Shown here: positions 11,348 through 23,866 of the stretch, one piece after another
Layout: the number at the start of each line of letters is the position of its first letter
Position numbering within the stretch: the first letter of the stretch is position 1
Assembly (NCBI GenBank): GCA_905250075.1
Contig: CAJNOP010000002.1
Location: 4,325,863 to 4,389,862 of the forward strand
DNA length: 64,000 bases
Direction of reading: 5' to 3'
DNA from: Rotaria sp. Silwood1
Lineage: Eukaryota; Rotifera; Eurotatoria; Philodinida; Philodinidae
The notes under the pieces: generated by a model
Told to the model about the DNA's origin: nothing
The model's input: only the letters and a program-made list of their open reading frames with translations
Databases searched by the model: none
Program-made: the position numbers and the translations under genes

Positions 11348-14300
11348 TCATATCTATTAAAACATTTACAAGCTTGTGTTGTTTTTAGACGCTCATCTGC
11401 CATTGGCTCGGTACTAAAATACTCTTATGATTTTATTAAATTTTGTCGACTGAGTAACGAATATATTTATATATACTTTTCTTAAATGTTTTATACAATC
11501 AAATAATATTATTATTAAATATTGGTCATGTTTAACTTTGAATGACTATACAAAGAAGTATCCAACTCAGATAAATTTGAATTCAATTTCAAAGTCAAAA
11601 TGACACTCAAATATTCGCTAGTTCTTAAGATAAAGTCTTGTGTATGAGACATCAAATACATCATATCGATTACTTTAAGAATTAAACAAATATGTTCAAA
11701 ATAATATCGATTATCTATTCATTTAGAAAGTTGGTAGTTCTTTAAGTTTGTTTCAAATACTAAATAACATAAACAAGCAGAAAAATACCTTCTTAGCTTT
11801 TCTTCTAACACTATTTTTATTAAATATCTTTGTGGTATGTTTAGAAAGATAAATTTAAAAAATATATCGTTTTTCGTATAATCAATCACCAAAACAGTGT
11901 TGCTATTATTTATTATAAATAGACATAACATTTAATTTCGGAATGCATAGTGTGTTTTTATCTACAATATCGGAAATCATACTTAATAAATACAGTTTAT
12001 TTCAAAAAATTTTCGTGGAAAAACAGAAACAATAGACAATAAACAAGTGTACTTTTTCTTTCGGTATATAAATTTAGATCAATTTATTATAGATACTTTC
12101 TGCCGGATACGCATTTTTATTAGTGGTAGATATCAGATGGTGAATATATGCATGGGTTTACTCTGATGAGACTTTGATTGTAACAATCAGATTAATGCTT
12201 GTCGATAAATACTAACTGAAAGAATATATATAGAAAAACAGAATATTAAATAATCACATTGTACAAAGTAACAGGGACCTGACCGTATAGCTATATTGTA
12301 ACTTCTATTCATAATATACGTAATACTAAATGTAAGTGAGTGAATGAGAACGTTCACTAACTTATAGAAGGAACGTTTGACTTAAGTGACTTTTGCTGCG
12401 GCGAGTACAAGAACATGTTACTATTGTTGAAGTGTGTTTCTGATCTTGTCGAATATTGAAAATAGCTAACAAATCAAAAAGAATCATAAGTAAAAGTATG
12501 AAAGTACTAAAAGATAATTATTTAACTACTTTTATAAACAATTAATATCATATAGCTGCAAATGCAATAGATAATCTTGCTTTTCGTATATCACATAACG
12601 TATGTAGTTGAACTGATTTTGTACTTGAGCAATAGCAATCAAATGATGCTAGAATAAGCATTAATTTAATTTGTAATGCAAAAATAAATAGAAAGATATT
12701 TTCTATTCTGCATTTTGTTGAAGTATTCATTCAAGGTATCGAAAATAGCGTAGAATTAATGATGAACGCAAGAGGAACGTATAGATGCTACTAAAAACGG
12801 CATTAAGAATAAACGAAGAATAGACAAGTGCAATATACATTAAGAATATTTGTAATGGTAGTAAATACAAAAAATATACATTTGCGTACAAATAGTTGTT
12901 TGATCAATTCATTCGACAATATTGTTCATACTTTAATTCTTTGCTCTAATCGTGTTACGTACACGATGCTGCATAGTGTTTGGTCTATAAAAATTATTGA
13001 AAAGTATTATAGCAGTCATATTGTTCTGATCTGTAGAAATAACTTTGTTATTATTTCAGATAAGAGTAAAATAGAATTTTATCTACTATTAAAAAGAAGC
13101 ATAATGAATGAATTGTAACGATAAAAGTAGAGATATAAAAAGAAAAAACGAATCAATCTAGAATAAAATTAGAACAATCAAATAATTATCCATCCAAAAA
13201 ATATTTTGTAATTATAGTTATGTTCAAATCTTACGTTTATTAATAATCATTCTTTTCTTATTATAAACGTCCTGATGATTATTTAACAATGCTATTTTGA
13301 AAACTTTGTTGACTAAAAAAGTAAAACAATAAAATCTACATATTTGATCGTATAGTACTTATTATTTGGTATTTTTCTCTAGAAGAAATTCAAAGCAAAG
13401 AGCATAGAAATAAAAAGAATATTTGATATACATATGCTAAGTTTGTTTTGAAGTGCAACATGACAGTAATCATTTTTAATCAACTCTTGATTAGAAAAGT
13501 TTCATATTGTAAAATAAATATGAAAAGAAATATATGTTAAATCTTCTCATAAATCATATATTTTCTCTAGAATTATGTGTCTATTTAACAAAAACTCATG
13601 TTTGAATATGAATAAAATGAAAAATTTCAATTTTCCCTTGTATCTTCACAACTTATTTGGTTAATAATTATTTATTTTTCATGATCGTATTTCTCTTCTG
13701 CTGTTCTATATGAAATTTTATAAATGTTAATACTTCTACAAAATTTCATTTGAACAGATGATTTTTAGTGAGGTTTGTTGTTTTTCTTGTACTCATTTCC
13801 GTTGGTATTATATGTACTGACATATTACAAGAGATTTTGAAGTAGTTAAGATAAGAAAACAGATGTACATTAAGATATCATAATAGTCTTTGTACTGATT
13901 ATACAAATTGTCCTTAACATGATTGTGTTTTTTTAGACACCACTTGTTTTCACAGCGGATATCATTGAAAAAAAAGGTTTTTGCATAATTATGATATTAT
14001 AATTAAATATCTCAGAAATTCTATTATTGATTTGAACCATTTCTTTTTTTTTGTTTTTCATTCATTACTTGTCATCAGAATGAAGCGATTTCAATACAGT
14101 ATATTCGCTTCGTATTACAATGAAAATTTAAATAAATTATGATGATATTGATTCATTTTAACTTTGGCTAAGATTGATTGTGAACATTATAAGTTAATTA
14201 AACAAAAATTTTGATTTTTTTAAAGTTAAACAATCTATTTATATGGATTTTTTAAAAGATTTTAATAGCAATTTCTAATTATGTTTCTATTAATTTGTGC

Positions 14301-17300
14301 ATTGATATCATGAATATGAATTGATTAAATACAAAATACAATATTTTGACTTATGTAATATGAAAATATTTTTATTCTATTGAAAAAGAAAAAGAAAAAG
14401 ACATTATGAGTATTTCTACTTATACGTCTTTTCTTTTTATGTGTCTCGGATTACAGTAGTAACTCATTCACGTTTGAAAGTCAATAGAAATACAATATCT
14501 ATTGACTTAAATATTGAATAGATTAATTGAAAAATTTTCTTTTCAACTTGTCTAACAAAAAAAAAAGACCAACTTATTGAATGGATGAAAATTCAACTAT
14601 CGTTGTAATAAGATCTTAGTCTTTTGACTGTTAAATAATCGATTTGTGCAACAATACTCAATTAGATATGCTATTTATTTGATGAAAGAGACATATATTA
14701 TCTGAGTTTTGTTGTCAATGGTAAGCATAGTCATATCTATGTTCATATAGAAAACATGATATGCGATAGTTTATTAGTAGTCTATTTCATTTGACACTAG
14801 AATTATTTACATTTCATGTTTTTCTATCAATAAACCTTGATCGATATCTGTATTCTATAGATGGAAATGTGCACAAGCGAACAAGAAATACAGTAGGAAA
14901 AATCCATTATTTTGTTTTTCTCAAACATTTATGACTTTTTGCTCTGTATGTTGAAATTCTTGATACCATTGTGCATGAAACTCGTCTGAAAAACATTTGA
15001 AATCCTTCAAGAATAGTCACGATTGTCTTTTTTTTCAAGCTGTTGAGTAGTATCAATGTTAGATCTGAAATGAAATCGTACAAAGGAGTTGTTCGGTCAT
15101 AATTTATTCTATCTCATATTGGACATATTTGAGTCATATATTTAACTATTCTATTGAAGTTCTTTATAACGTAGTTCATATTATCTTTCTTCCATTAGTT
15201 TTGTTGCTCTTAACTGAAATATTAAAGTTTTAAAAAAACTATATAGTACCGTTCAACATGAAAGTAAATTTTCACTGAAAATCATTAGAATTTTTGGCAA
15301 TTAACAAAAGATAAATATTTGTACATATACTGTGACCAACACAAATCAAATTGATCATTTTTGACTTGATGAGAAAAGTAATATCGTTGAAGTTATAAAC
15401 AGGATATGTTCGTAATTTTGTTCACTTATCTGTATATCTTACAATTAAGTGTTGAAGAAGAACTTTAAAATACTATATCCATTTCAATTTCAAGCAATTT
15501 ATAAATACTTCTTTGGATATCAAATATATACATATATACTTACTTAGAATCATTTGAATATACTTACGATGAATGAATAATGAGGGTGAAAAACAAATAT
15601 CTGAATAGAAAGAATTTTCATAATAATAAAATAATTTTTAATAAAATAAAATGTTGAAATCAGTTATAAAAAGAAATACTAAAAATGACATGATGTACTA
15701 CTAAACTAGAGTCATTTACTAGATCTCATTATTTTTATAACCTATGACTTGTTTTAAAAAAGATGATTGTATGAAAACATAAATTGAGTTGTTTCAATAT
15801 AAAAACAAAATTAATGCATTATTTGCATAAGACATTATGATATGGTCTGACGAGAAGTGCCATATTTCAATTTCTTACTAAAGTTAGAAAGATCACTAGT
15901 TTTACTTTTCTTATATGAATGTATTCACTTGATAAAGTGATACAACAGTACAAAAATAACCAAAATATATAAACTTTAACGATAAACTGTTTAGTGGTTG
16001 TCAACGTTCAACAATGATCAATTATGAGATAATTCCATCTTAACTTGGTTTGTTCATCAATAATAATTTCAAAAATACAATCTTGCCACAGTAATAGAAT
16101 ATCTCATTGTGGTACACTAAAATACATCAACTATATTTGAAACAATGGATTCAATTTGGTATAAAATATCATAATTGAGTAGTGTATAGAATTCTTTTTC
16201 TTTGAAAAACTTCTATAGTTCTCGTTTCTTTGACAGTGCAGATATTGTAAAGTTTCCTATCCTTTTCATTTCTCATCATTATTATACATATATATATATA
16301 CTAAAATTCTTACGAAAAAGTTACTAGGATATGTCGTTTTTTGTTACTTTTACATTCTATTTTCAACATACAAGTTGATAAATATTTACTTGCTGAATTT
16401 CTTGTATCAAGTTAGTTTTAATGCTATAGATATGTACATAAAATATTTACACGGATTTTGTAACTTGTAATATGTCTGTTAAAATATATTCTTATGTCAA
16501 TAAAACAGTACTGTTTCATTATATGTGTGTATTCATTGAAATAGATTGGAAAGGTATTTGAGTTAGTAAGAAAGTTACTATGAGAGATGAAATTCATCAA
16601 ATAATGATAATATATATTATGATATTGATATTTTGAAACTGAACGTGAACTATAATTGCATTAACAGAGCGTTCATATTGAACTAAAGTTACTTCTGATA
16701 ATAACCGCTTCACTCATTTATCCTATCATTTAATTAAAAACTATATGCAAAATGCATATTTAAATGAAATTAAATAATTTAAATAAATATCATAGCGAAA
16801 TTCTTTTTGACATCTTCTAAACTCTTTGGTACATAAGTAATAGTCAGCAATAAATATACAAACTTCATATAGTTATACACAAATGACTGTTCATTCCTTA
16901 TCAAACTAATTTTTATCAACCATTAGAATAGTCTATAACGATTGTTTACTACACATCCATTGACTTTTAATTTTTTGAACAGATGCAAATCATTTTTTCC
17001 GTTGACCCTTCATGATTAGTAAAAAAAAAGACGAATACGTACAGCAAACATAGTAAAGATCATTAAGAATGCTTCCTTTATTAGTGCCTGATTCTTGCTG
17101 AAGATCGTTGAATTAAATAAATCTTGAAAAAAATGTTTCAACATTTTTCAACGAGTAAATTTTTTTTATAGTTCATTCAAAGTACATATTAATACCATAC
17201 TAACAAATACTGTCTGTGTTTATTATCAGTTAAGTTTTATATGTGAAAGCATTCTAACAAATTGTTCAATCTATTTTGAATAAAAACATGCCAACAGAAT

Positions 17301-19400
17301 CATTAATATTTCACAAAGTTTCATTTCTTCTCAACAGGAGTGGCACGAGCGGGGGATGGAGTTGGGGGAGGGTACTTCACCCTGCTTTGAGAATTCTGGT
17401 TCAGATTTTTTCTTAATTTACAGAGATTAATAAAAAGTTTTCTCCGATTTTGGAAAAATATAACCGGACAAATTTTAAGCTACTTTCTCCGATTTTTGGG
17501 TACCACCTGTTCTGACCTCTTCGCGCCGTCCCTGCTTCTCAACTCAGAAAACATATAGAAAATATTAAAAATGAAATCATAACTAACATTACTTTCCTAT
17601 CTCTGTACAATCAATCGAGTAAATAAAAAAACGCAATTAGACTGAATATATTGTCTATCTTCTCTCTCTCTCATATACATTTGTATTCAAATACGTCATT
17701 TGATAAAAGTTTCTTTTTTTACATGTTTTCATCAAATCAAAAATCGATTACATTTGAAAAAAAATGAAAATTGACTGCTATTTTTAAATTTATGATTATA
17801 ACATTGGATTTTGTCAATGTACATCTTACATGTCATCTATTGTTTTGTCAGTATTTGAATAGATATTGTCTGTAAATAATTGATTATCAAGATGATCCTC
17901 TTGTGAAGGAGTTTCTCCAACTGATGAATCGATTTTGAGTTAGGTCAATGTGTGTCATGTAGATCCTAATGACTTCAGAATATCCTGGAAAAGATCGTAC
18001 TGTTAGCTTAATGGTAGTGAAATGCAACATTTTTACAGTATTTTTTTCAAAGCAAAGTCACTAATTTCTTTCGTAACACTGGCAAACCTGGTTTTCGAAT
18101 TTCAATTTCAATTTATATATAGAGATAGGCTTTAAACAAAATAATTTATTATAAAAATTTCAGATCTTTTCAGCATTCCTATCGTAAGATATGCCTATAA
18201 TAGAAGTGCGTCATTTCCATATAGCTATATATACTAGAAGATTTAATGTTCTAATTTCAGGATAGAAGCAAATCAAAACATATAAATTTTTCATTACAAA
18301 AAAAAAACTATATTGTATAACCCTATCTCTATACAAAACTTCAAGTTGAAACTTGAAAATCAGTCTTTTCGATTTTCCTAAGAGCGAAGAAGCAACAACT
18401 TATATTTAGAGAATATCATAGAAACGTGGTATCTCATTAGCAATAAGTTAACAGCACGAACTCTTTTCAGAGTATTCATAACTCATTAAGGCCTACATGA
18501 TGCATATTGTCCTGACGCAAAAGCGATTAATCAATTGACGGATTTTCCTCGTTAGTGAATGTTTTTTTTTCTATTTTTATTTATTTGTTCTCAAGTAAAA
18601 TACTTCCTTGATGAGCACCTCTTACAAAAACAACAGATTTTTTTTCAAATAAAAAACAAAAAGTAGCAAAAAAAAAAAGTATCGCAAAACATCGATATAA
18701 TGATATTGTATAGCGTGCTACGTCATTGAAATACGAGAAATGAGTTTGGTCTATCGAATTTATGCCACATAAAAATAGCAAAAAATACAAACAAAAAAAG
18801 ATTATGACATCAAACTTTTCTTGAGCATCTACTTCTGAATGATTAATCGCTTGTTGAGAAGAACAAAGAAAAGTTCAAAAAGTATTTTTTTTCTTTCTTT
18901 TATTTGTAACATAGGGTTGATTGTGAACATTAATCTTTTTAATTAATTAAATAACAAATATTTTAAAAATTAATTTTCCTATTCTACTCTTGTTTTTTTT
19001 TTTCTTGTTAATGGTTATAAATAATCGAACATTTACAGTTCAAATACAGACAATACGAAGCCATTTTTTTCTTGTATGTGAGAAGAATTTTTTGACTTCA
19101 TCTATGTATGGCATCAAAAACGTCAATTTTCTCCACTATAAATTCAATTTAGAATTATTATAGTATAGAAAAGAATGAGATAAACTAAGAAACTTTTTAT
19201 TAACAATGACAGATATAACGATTGAAAGAGAATATTGAATTTATGTGAACGATGAATAAGAAATCAAAGTCTTGGTTTTTTTTTACTGTTATTTTAGATC
19301 TATTTTTATCTTATAACTATATTTTGACAAGCTTGTTCTTTTTTTGTCAGCAGATCGAATGTATAAAAATCGATTTTTGTCAACCAACGGTGACCTGAAA
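11348..19400. other. Gene-poor AT-rich intergenic stretch
   Basis: About 8 kb follow the FAM78-like stop without a recognisable exon. The frame at plus 12828-13118 is the longest; it is rich in I, N, S and Y with no domain and looks like chance. The only clear structure is the MITE at 17336-17534. Around 17950-18010 a short block resembles the arm of the hairpin family described at 46.4 kb (TCAGAATATCCTGGAAAA), perhaps a third, very old copy. Confidence 0.55.
17336..17534. mobile_element. 199-bp MITE with 9-bp target-site duplication
   Basis: The element is flanked by CTTCTCAAC on both sides (17327-17335 and 17535-17543). Its ends form an imperfect inverted repeat: AGGAGTGGCACGAGCGGGG on the left against CAGGGACGGCGCGAAGAGG read inward from the right. 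The G- and CG-rich termini stand out from the AT-rich surroundings, and there is no coding capacity. A 9-bp duplication fits the Mutator/MULE superfamily; family membership is inferred from that alone. Confidence 0.75.
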
Positions 19401-19453
19401 ATGGCATTCGATGGCAGTCAACAAACAGAACTGTAGCTATAGTACTTGTCTTC

Positions 19454-19485
<32 letters not shown>

Positions 19486-21264
19486 CTTCTTCTCTTCTTG
19501 TTCTGCTGTCACCCGTTACATGCACGTATTCATATGTCACTGTCGCTGCTCTCGTCCGTCGACGACCATTACATACAAATATACACACGCGCGCGAGAGA
19601 GAGCGAGCAACCACTCAATACTACTAACTACTACCACTACTACAATTCATCGCGTTGTGTATGTATGTATATGTTTAATTACTCGGTCACAGTTTCTTTG
19701 ATTAGTTAATGATTGTTGGACAAAAGAGAAGTATTTTAACGTCATTGTTATTATTATTACAGTTATAGGACGGAATTTATTTATTTGTTTTGTATTTATT
19801 TTTCTCTTTTCTCTACATATATGTTAGAGAAGGCTGTTGCATGTCAAAGAAAAAAAGCATACAATTTGCCTCATCGACAGAGATATAGGAACATCGATGT
19901 AGAAGGGTGCCAGCAGAAATTATAACAATAATCATCATTTTTCTCTAGCTTACTCTTCCTTTTGATGGCTGGTGGCCCCCATCGATAGTCCTTCTTTTCT
20001 TCTTTCTCCCTTTTTCTTTCCATATGTGTGCTCGTTGTTGTTGTCGACAAAAATCGGTGACACTACACTATATATCCTGCGAACAGGAGAAATCGACATA
20101 AACACACGCGACTCGCTCGCTTGCGAATTGAGCTGTATAGCCTACAAACATAAAGAAATCTGTTTCTTTCTTTTCTCTTCATCGTCTCATTCTCATTTGT
20201 GTTCTCTTTCTTCTTGCGTTCTTATGTGTGATGGGGGTGGTGTATGCATATTAATATATGAAAATAGATCTACCGCGTCGCGCCGGTGCCCGAGACCCCC
20301 CTTTCTCTTATTCTTCTATCCACACTCTCTCCTTTCCTGCTCACTACTCGCACGATTTGTTCTTCTTATCTATCTGTCTGTTGGTTCGCGAGCACATAGC
20401 GACTTTTCCTTTCCTTCGGGCGACACTCCACTCTATCACAAGCATAGTATGTGTATGTGTGCTTATAGATTTTTTCTTCCCATTCCTGTACTCCTCCTTG
20501 GTCAAACAAGCGACGACGAAAGAACGAACAAACGAACGAACAAACGACGGCGCCGAGAGAAAAGAGAACGAGAGAAGGGAGAAGTTGAACTATAACTATT
20601 CAACGGCGATATATATATATATATATTGAAATCTTTCATCGACGACGAACGACGACGAGGCAAACTACAGCAGCAACATATACACACATGATCATGGTGA
20701 TGGTGGCGAGAGGCGAAAAAGTGCGTCTTCTCCTCCTCAACGGCTGCTATTGCTGCTGCGGCGGACTGAATAAGAAAAAGAAGAGACGCACCAAGAAAGA
20801 AGAAGCAAAAGAAAGAGAAGAAAAGAAGAAGCAACAGCAACAAACGTTCATTGACTGACTGACTGACTGATCGATTGAACGCGACACACATACAACACCA
20901 GATATATCCAACACAACAGTGCAGTGGTGGTGGTGGTTTGGCCACCGTCACTGTCAGTGATCATTATTATTTGGTCTCTTTCTCTTTCTCGCTCTCTCTC
21001 ACACTCACATTTTTTCCTTATTATTATTATACATATTTAATATAAATTTGACAATCTATGTATATGCAGGTAGGTACATAATTTTCTTTTTTTTTTCTCA
21101 TCTGTCAAAGTTCCACGACAAGAATAAGCACGTTAAAGAAACAGAAACAAAAAGAAAGAAACAAAAAAAAAAAAACAAAAAGAAAAAAAATATATCACTA
21201 GAGAAAAAAACAGAGAGTAATTTGACATCTGTGTCAAGTTCTGTTATTTTTTTTTTTCAGAAAC
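19401..21264. promoter_or_regulatory. Simple-repeat-rich promoter / 5' leader region
   Basis: Upstream of the Q/N/S-rich gene the DNA becomes less AT-rich. It carries CTT/TTC runs (19446-19500), CG-rich GAGA-type stretches (about 19588-19612), GAA/AGA runs (20770-20840), a GACT run (about 20852-20870) and (TA)n at about 20610-20626. Long frames in both strands here (plus 19972-20595, minus 20502-20951) are strings of S/F/L/R from these repeats. A donor-like CAG/GTAGGT at about 21069 and the acceptor before the ATG suggest a 5' UTR intron of about 190 bp. Confidence 0.5.
21243..21260 (+). other. 3' splice acceptor just before a start codon
   Basis: A T-run ending in CAG lies four bases (AAAC) before the ATG at 21265. 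It can close a 5' UTR intron that starts at CAG/GTAGGT near 21069, or receive a spliced leader. Confidence 0.6.
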
Positions 21265-22723
21265 ATGGCAGCACCTCCACAACAGCAAACAACACCTAGT
21301 GATCATCATTATTTTGAATGGGCAACAACAACAACAAAACAACAAAAACTTGTTGAACAATCATTGAAAGTTGTACCTATTGCTGTAAATCAACAACAAA
21401 TATCAGCAAATAATACCAATACAAATAATACTACTAATATGGTACATAATCATCCACATCTTCATAATCATCCATTAATGGCACATACTCATCGACGACA
21501 TTATTATCAACATTTCGAAGAAAAACGTTCATTGGAAGATAGTAAACAAAAACAGAACAAAACAACAACTGGAATTGTTCCATCTGCAATGGCTAATTCA
21601 CCAAGTTTATCACCGTCATCAACAAATTGTAATAATAGTGGACATGTAAGGAAAAAACAAAAAACGAATACAAATGGAATTGGTTCAACATCATCAACAT
21701 CATCACTTAATACAAGTGATGATCATACTCAATCACAACAACCACAAGTAAGTTTTATTTTTTTTTTTAATAAACAAAAATTTATGTATGTAACTTGCAT
21801 TTGTTCATAAATGATGTAAATATACATTAGTAGTTCTTTTCGGTTTTTTTTCTTCATCTGTAGATATTGTTAGAAACTCTTTTATTTCGTTTATATTTCG
21901 TTATCTTGATTGATAATGAATAATGAAAAGAGAAGAAAGATATAGAAATATTCTAATTTTATTCTTTTATATTTTAACAAAAATAAATATAGATTTTTGA
22001 GTTTAACTTACTTGTTTGAAAAATATTTTTATTATAAAAGAAAGACCTTAAAAAATACAAAGGTTATCTTTTTTTTTTTCTGCATTGAGAATATTGTAGA
22101 AATTTTTATAAATTATGTATTTTTATTTTTGTAAAAGATTTTGAAAATAAACAAAAGCAGATTAAATAATAATGTTAATGATTCTGTGTTATCTTAAAAA
22201 AATAACAGCAGATTCTCGTATTCTTGCTTAAGTTAGAATTACGGTTAAGTAATACCTTTCCAAAAATAAACATCATTATTTTAATAGTTAATATCTAAAA
22301 CTTTTTAATAAAATTAATTTAATATTACTAAATCAAATAATTTAACTCACTATATTATATATGTTAATTATTATTTCTAGACTTGTTATCCATTTCAAGC
22401 TGAATTAACCCAAAAAATTGATATTGAATGTGGTGGTGGTGGTGGTAATGGTAGTGGTCAAAAAGCTCATACACCAACACATCATTTTACATTAAGTACA
22501 GTGATTAATGTCAGTGTGAATGGTCAAACATCCCAACAACAAAAACCACTCGATATACTTTCGTCTCCATCATCTTCATCTTTATCACAGCAACAGTGTC
22601 CACTAACATCCAATGATCAACAAGATTTTCTTGTTCATCCATCTTCATCCTCATCTCCATCTGTTTTATCAACATCATCACCTTCAACAGCATCACCTTC
22701 GACAACAATAAATACAGCTAATC

Positions 22724-22755
<32 letters not shown>

Positions 22756-23866
22756 CCTATATCAAATTTAATAACTTCAACATCTCCATCAACAAATATA
22801 TTATCACAATCACCAACAATACTTCCTTCAACATCATCATCATCTTCTTCGTCTATTCCATTAATACCATTTTCCGAATTAAATTTTTCATCCTATATTA
22901 AAGATCTTGATTTAACAACATTTGATTCATTTATTTTACCAGTATGTCCAAATCCTCAAGATTATTTAACAATTGATGGTTTAATTACATTTTTAAATAC
23001 AATAAATACAGCATTTTCTGTGTCAGATAATAATAATAATAATAATAATAATAATTTATCAATACAAAAAACAATTGAATATAATAAGAGATATCAACAA
23101 CAAATGATTACTAGATCAGATTCCTTAACATTAAGACAAACACCATATTTACCAAATACAACTCAACAGTATTCTGATGCATATCGAATGCAACAACAAC
23201 AAATGTATAATTATTCGACTCGACCAACACATTTTGAACAACCGAATCGTTATTATCCTAATCGATATCCATCAATGATGCCACCTTATTCTTCTTATCC
23301 TTCTTATTCATATCCAACACATAATCAAGTAAGATCAAAATAATAATCAATATTTGTTGTAAAATATATTTATATTCGATATTATATTTTAGCAATATCA
23401 AATGCCTCAACATTATAATTATGCATCATCAACAAATTCTTCAGTGAATGTATCATCAACCCCGCAACAAAATCCATCTTCAATGATAATGACAGGCACA
23501 TGTGCATCATCGTCTTCCACAATACCATCAATGAATCCAACACAAAATAGCCTTCCTTCATCATCTAATTATGGATCATCATCATCTTATGATCCACTTT
23601 CATCACATGTTATTCATTCACCTTCAAATACAACAACTGGAACAGGAAATATTTATCCTCCATCATACTATCGGCAGTCATCTGCACCATCCTATCCGAC
23701 TTCGTTACCACAGCAACAACAACAACAACAACAACAACAACAGCAACAATTGACAAGACAAATGTCATCAAATTTTCCAATGACATCAATTGTACCTTCA
23801 AATTCAACAACATCAAATGTTAATTCGTCATCATCATCATCTTCACCTGCTCCTCCTTTCAGATAA
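21265..23866 (+). CDS. Unrecognised Q/N/S-rich, probably nuclear protein
   Basis: Three exons, 21265-21747, 22381-23328 and 23393-23866, join in phase 0 to 634 residues. I do not recognise the family. Composition is dominated by Gln, Asn, Ser, Thr and His: a His-rich patch (NHPHLHNHPL), a basic cluster (RKKQK) that could be a nuclear localisation signal, poly-Asn runs encoded by AAT repeats, Tyr/Pro-rich repeats (YSSYPSYSYP) and a run of 13 Gln near the C-terminus. The only well-ordered stretch is around residues 290-335 (SYIKDLDLTTFDSFILP, then DYLTIDGLITFLN). Such architecture is typical of transcription or chromatin cofactors, but that is inference. Standard splice sites, open frames across nearly 2 kb and a defined start support a real gene. 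The 633-bp intron 21748-22380 shows nothing else. Confidence 0.75.
22724..22755 (+). repeat. (AAT)n trinucleotide run in coding sequence
   Basis: A run of AAT codons encodes about ten consecutive Asn residues in exon 2 of the Q/N/S-rich gene. A second AAT run lies at about 23029-23053. Both are likely length-polymorphic. Confidence 0.85.
23709..23748 (+). repeat. (CAA/CAG)n poly-glutamine run
   Basis: Mostly CAA with a few CAG codons, encoding a run of 13 Gln near the C-terminus of the Q/N/S-rich protein. Reverse-strand poly-Cys or poly-Val readings of this run are artefacts. Confidence 0.85.

Noticed and set aside
14453..14480. TACAGTAGTAACTCATTC as another Tc1/mariner end
   Set aside because: I found no inverted partner with TA border within a few kilobases.
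19972..20951. Long frames of 207 (plus) and 149 (minus) codons upstream of the Q/N/S-rich gene
   Set aside because: They overlap each other on opposite strands, consist of S/F/L/R/H runs from CT-, GA- and CGAA-type repeats, and have no domain or splice partners.
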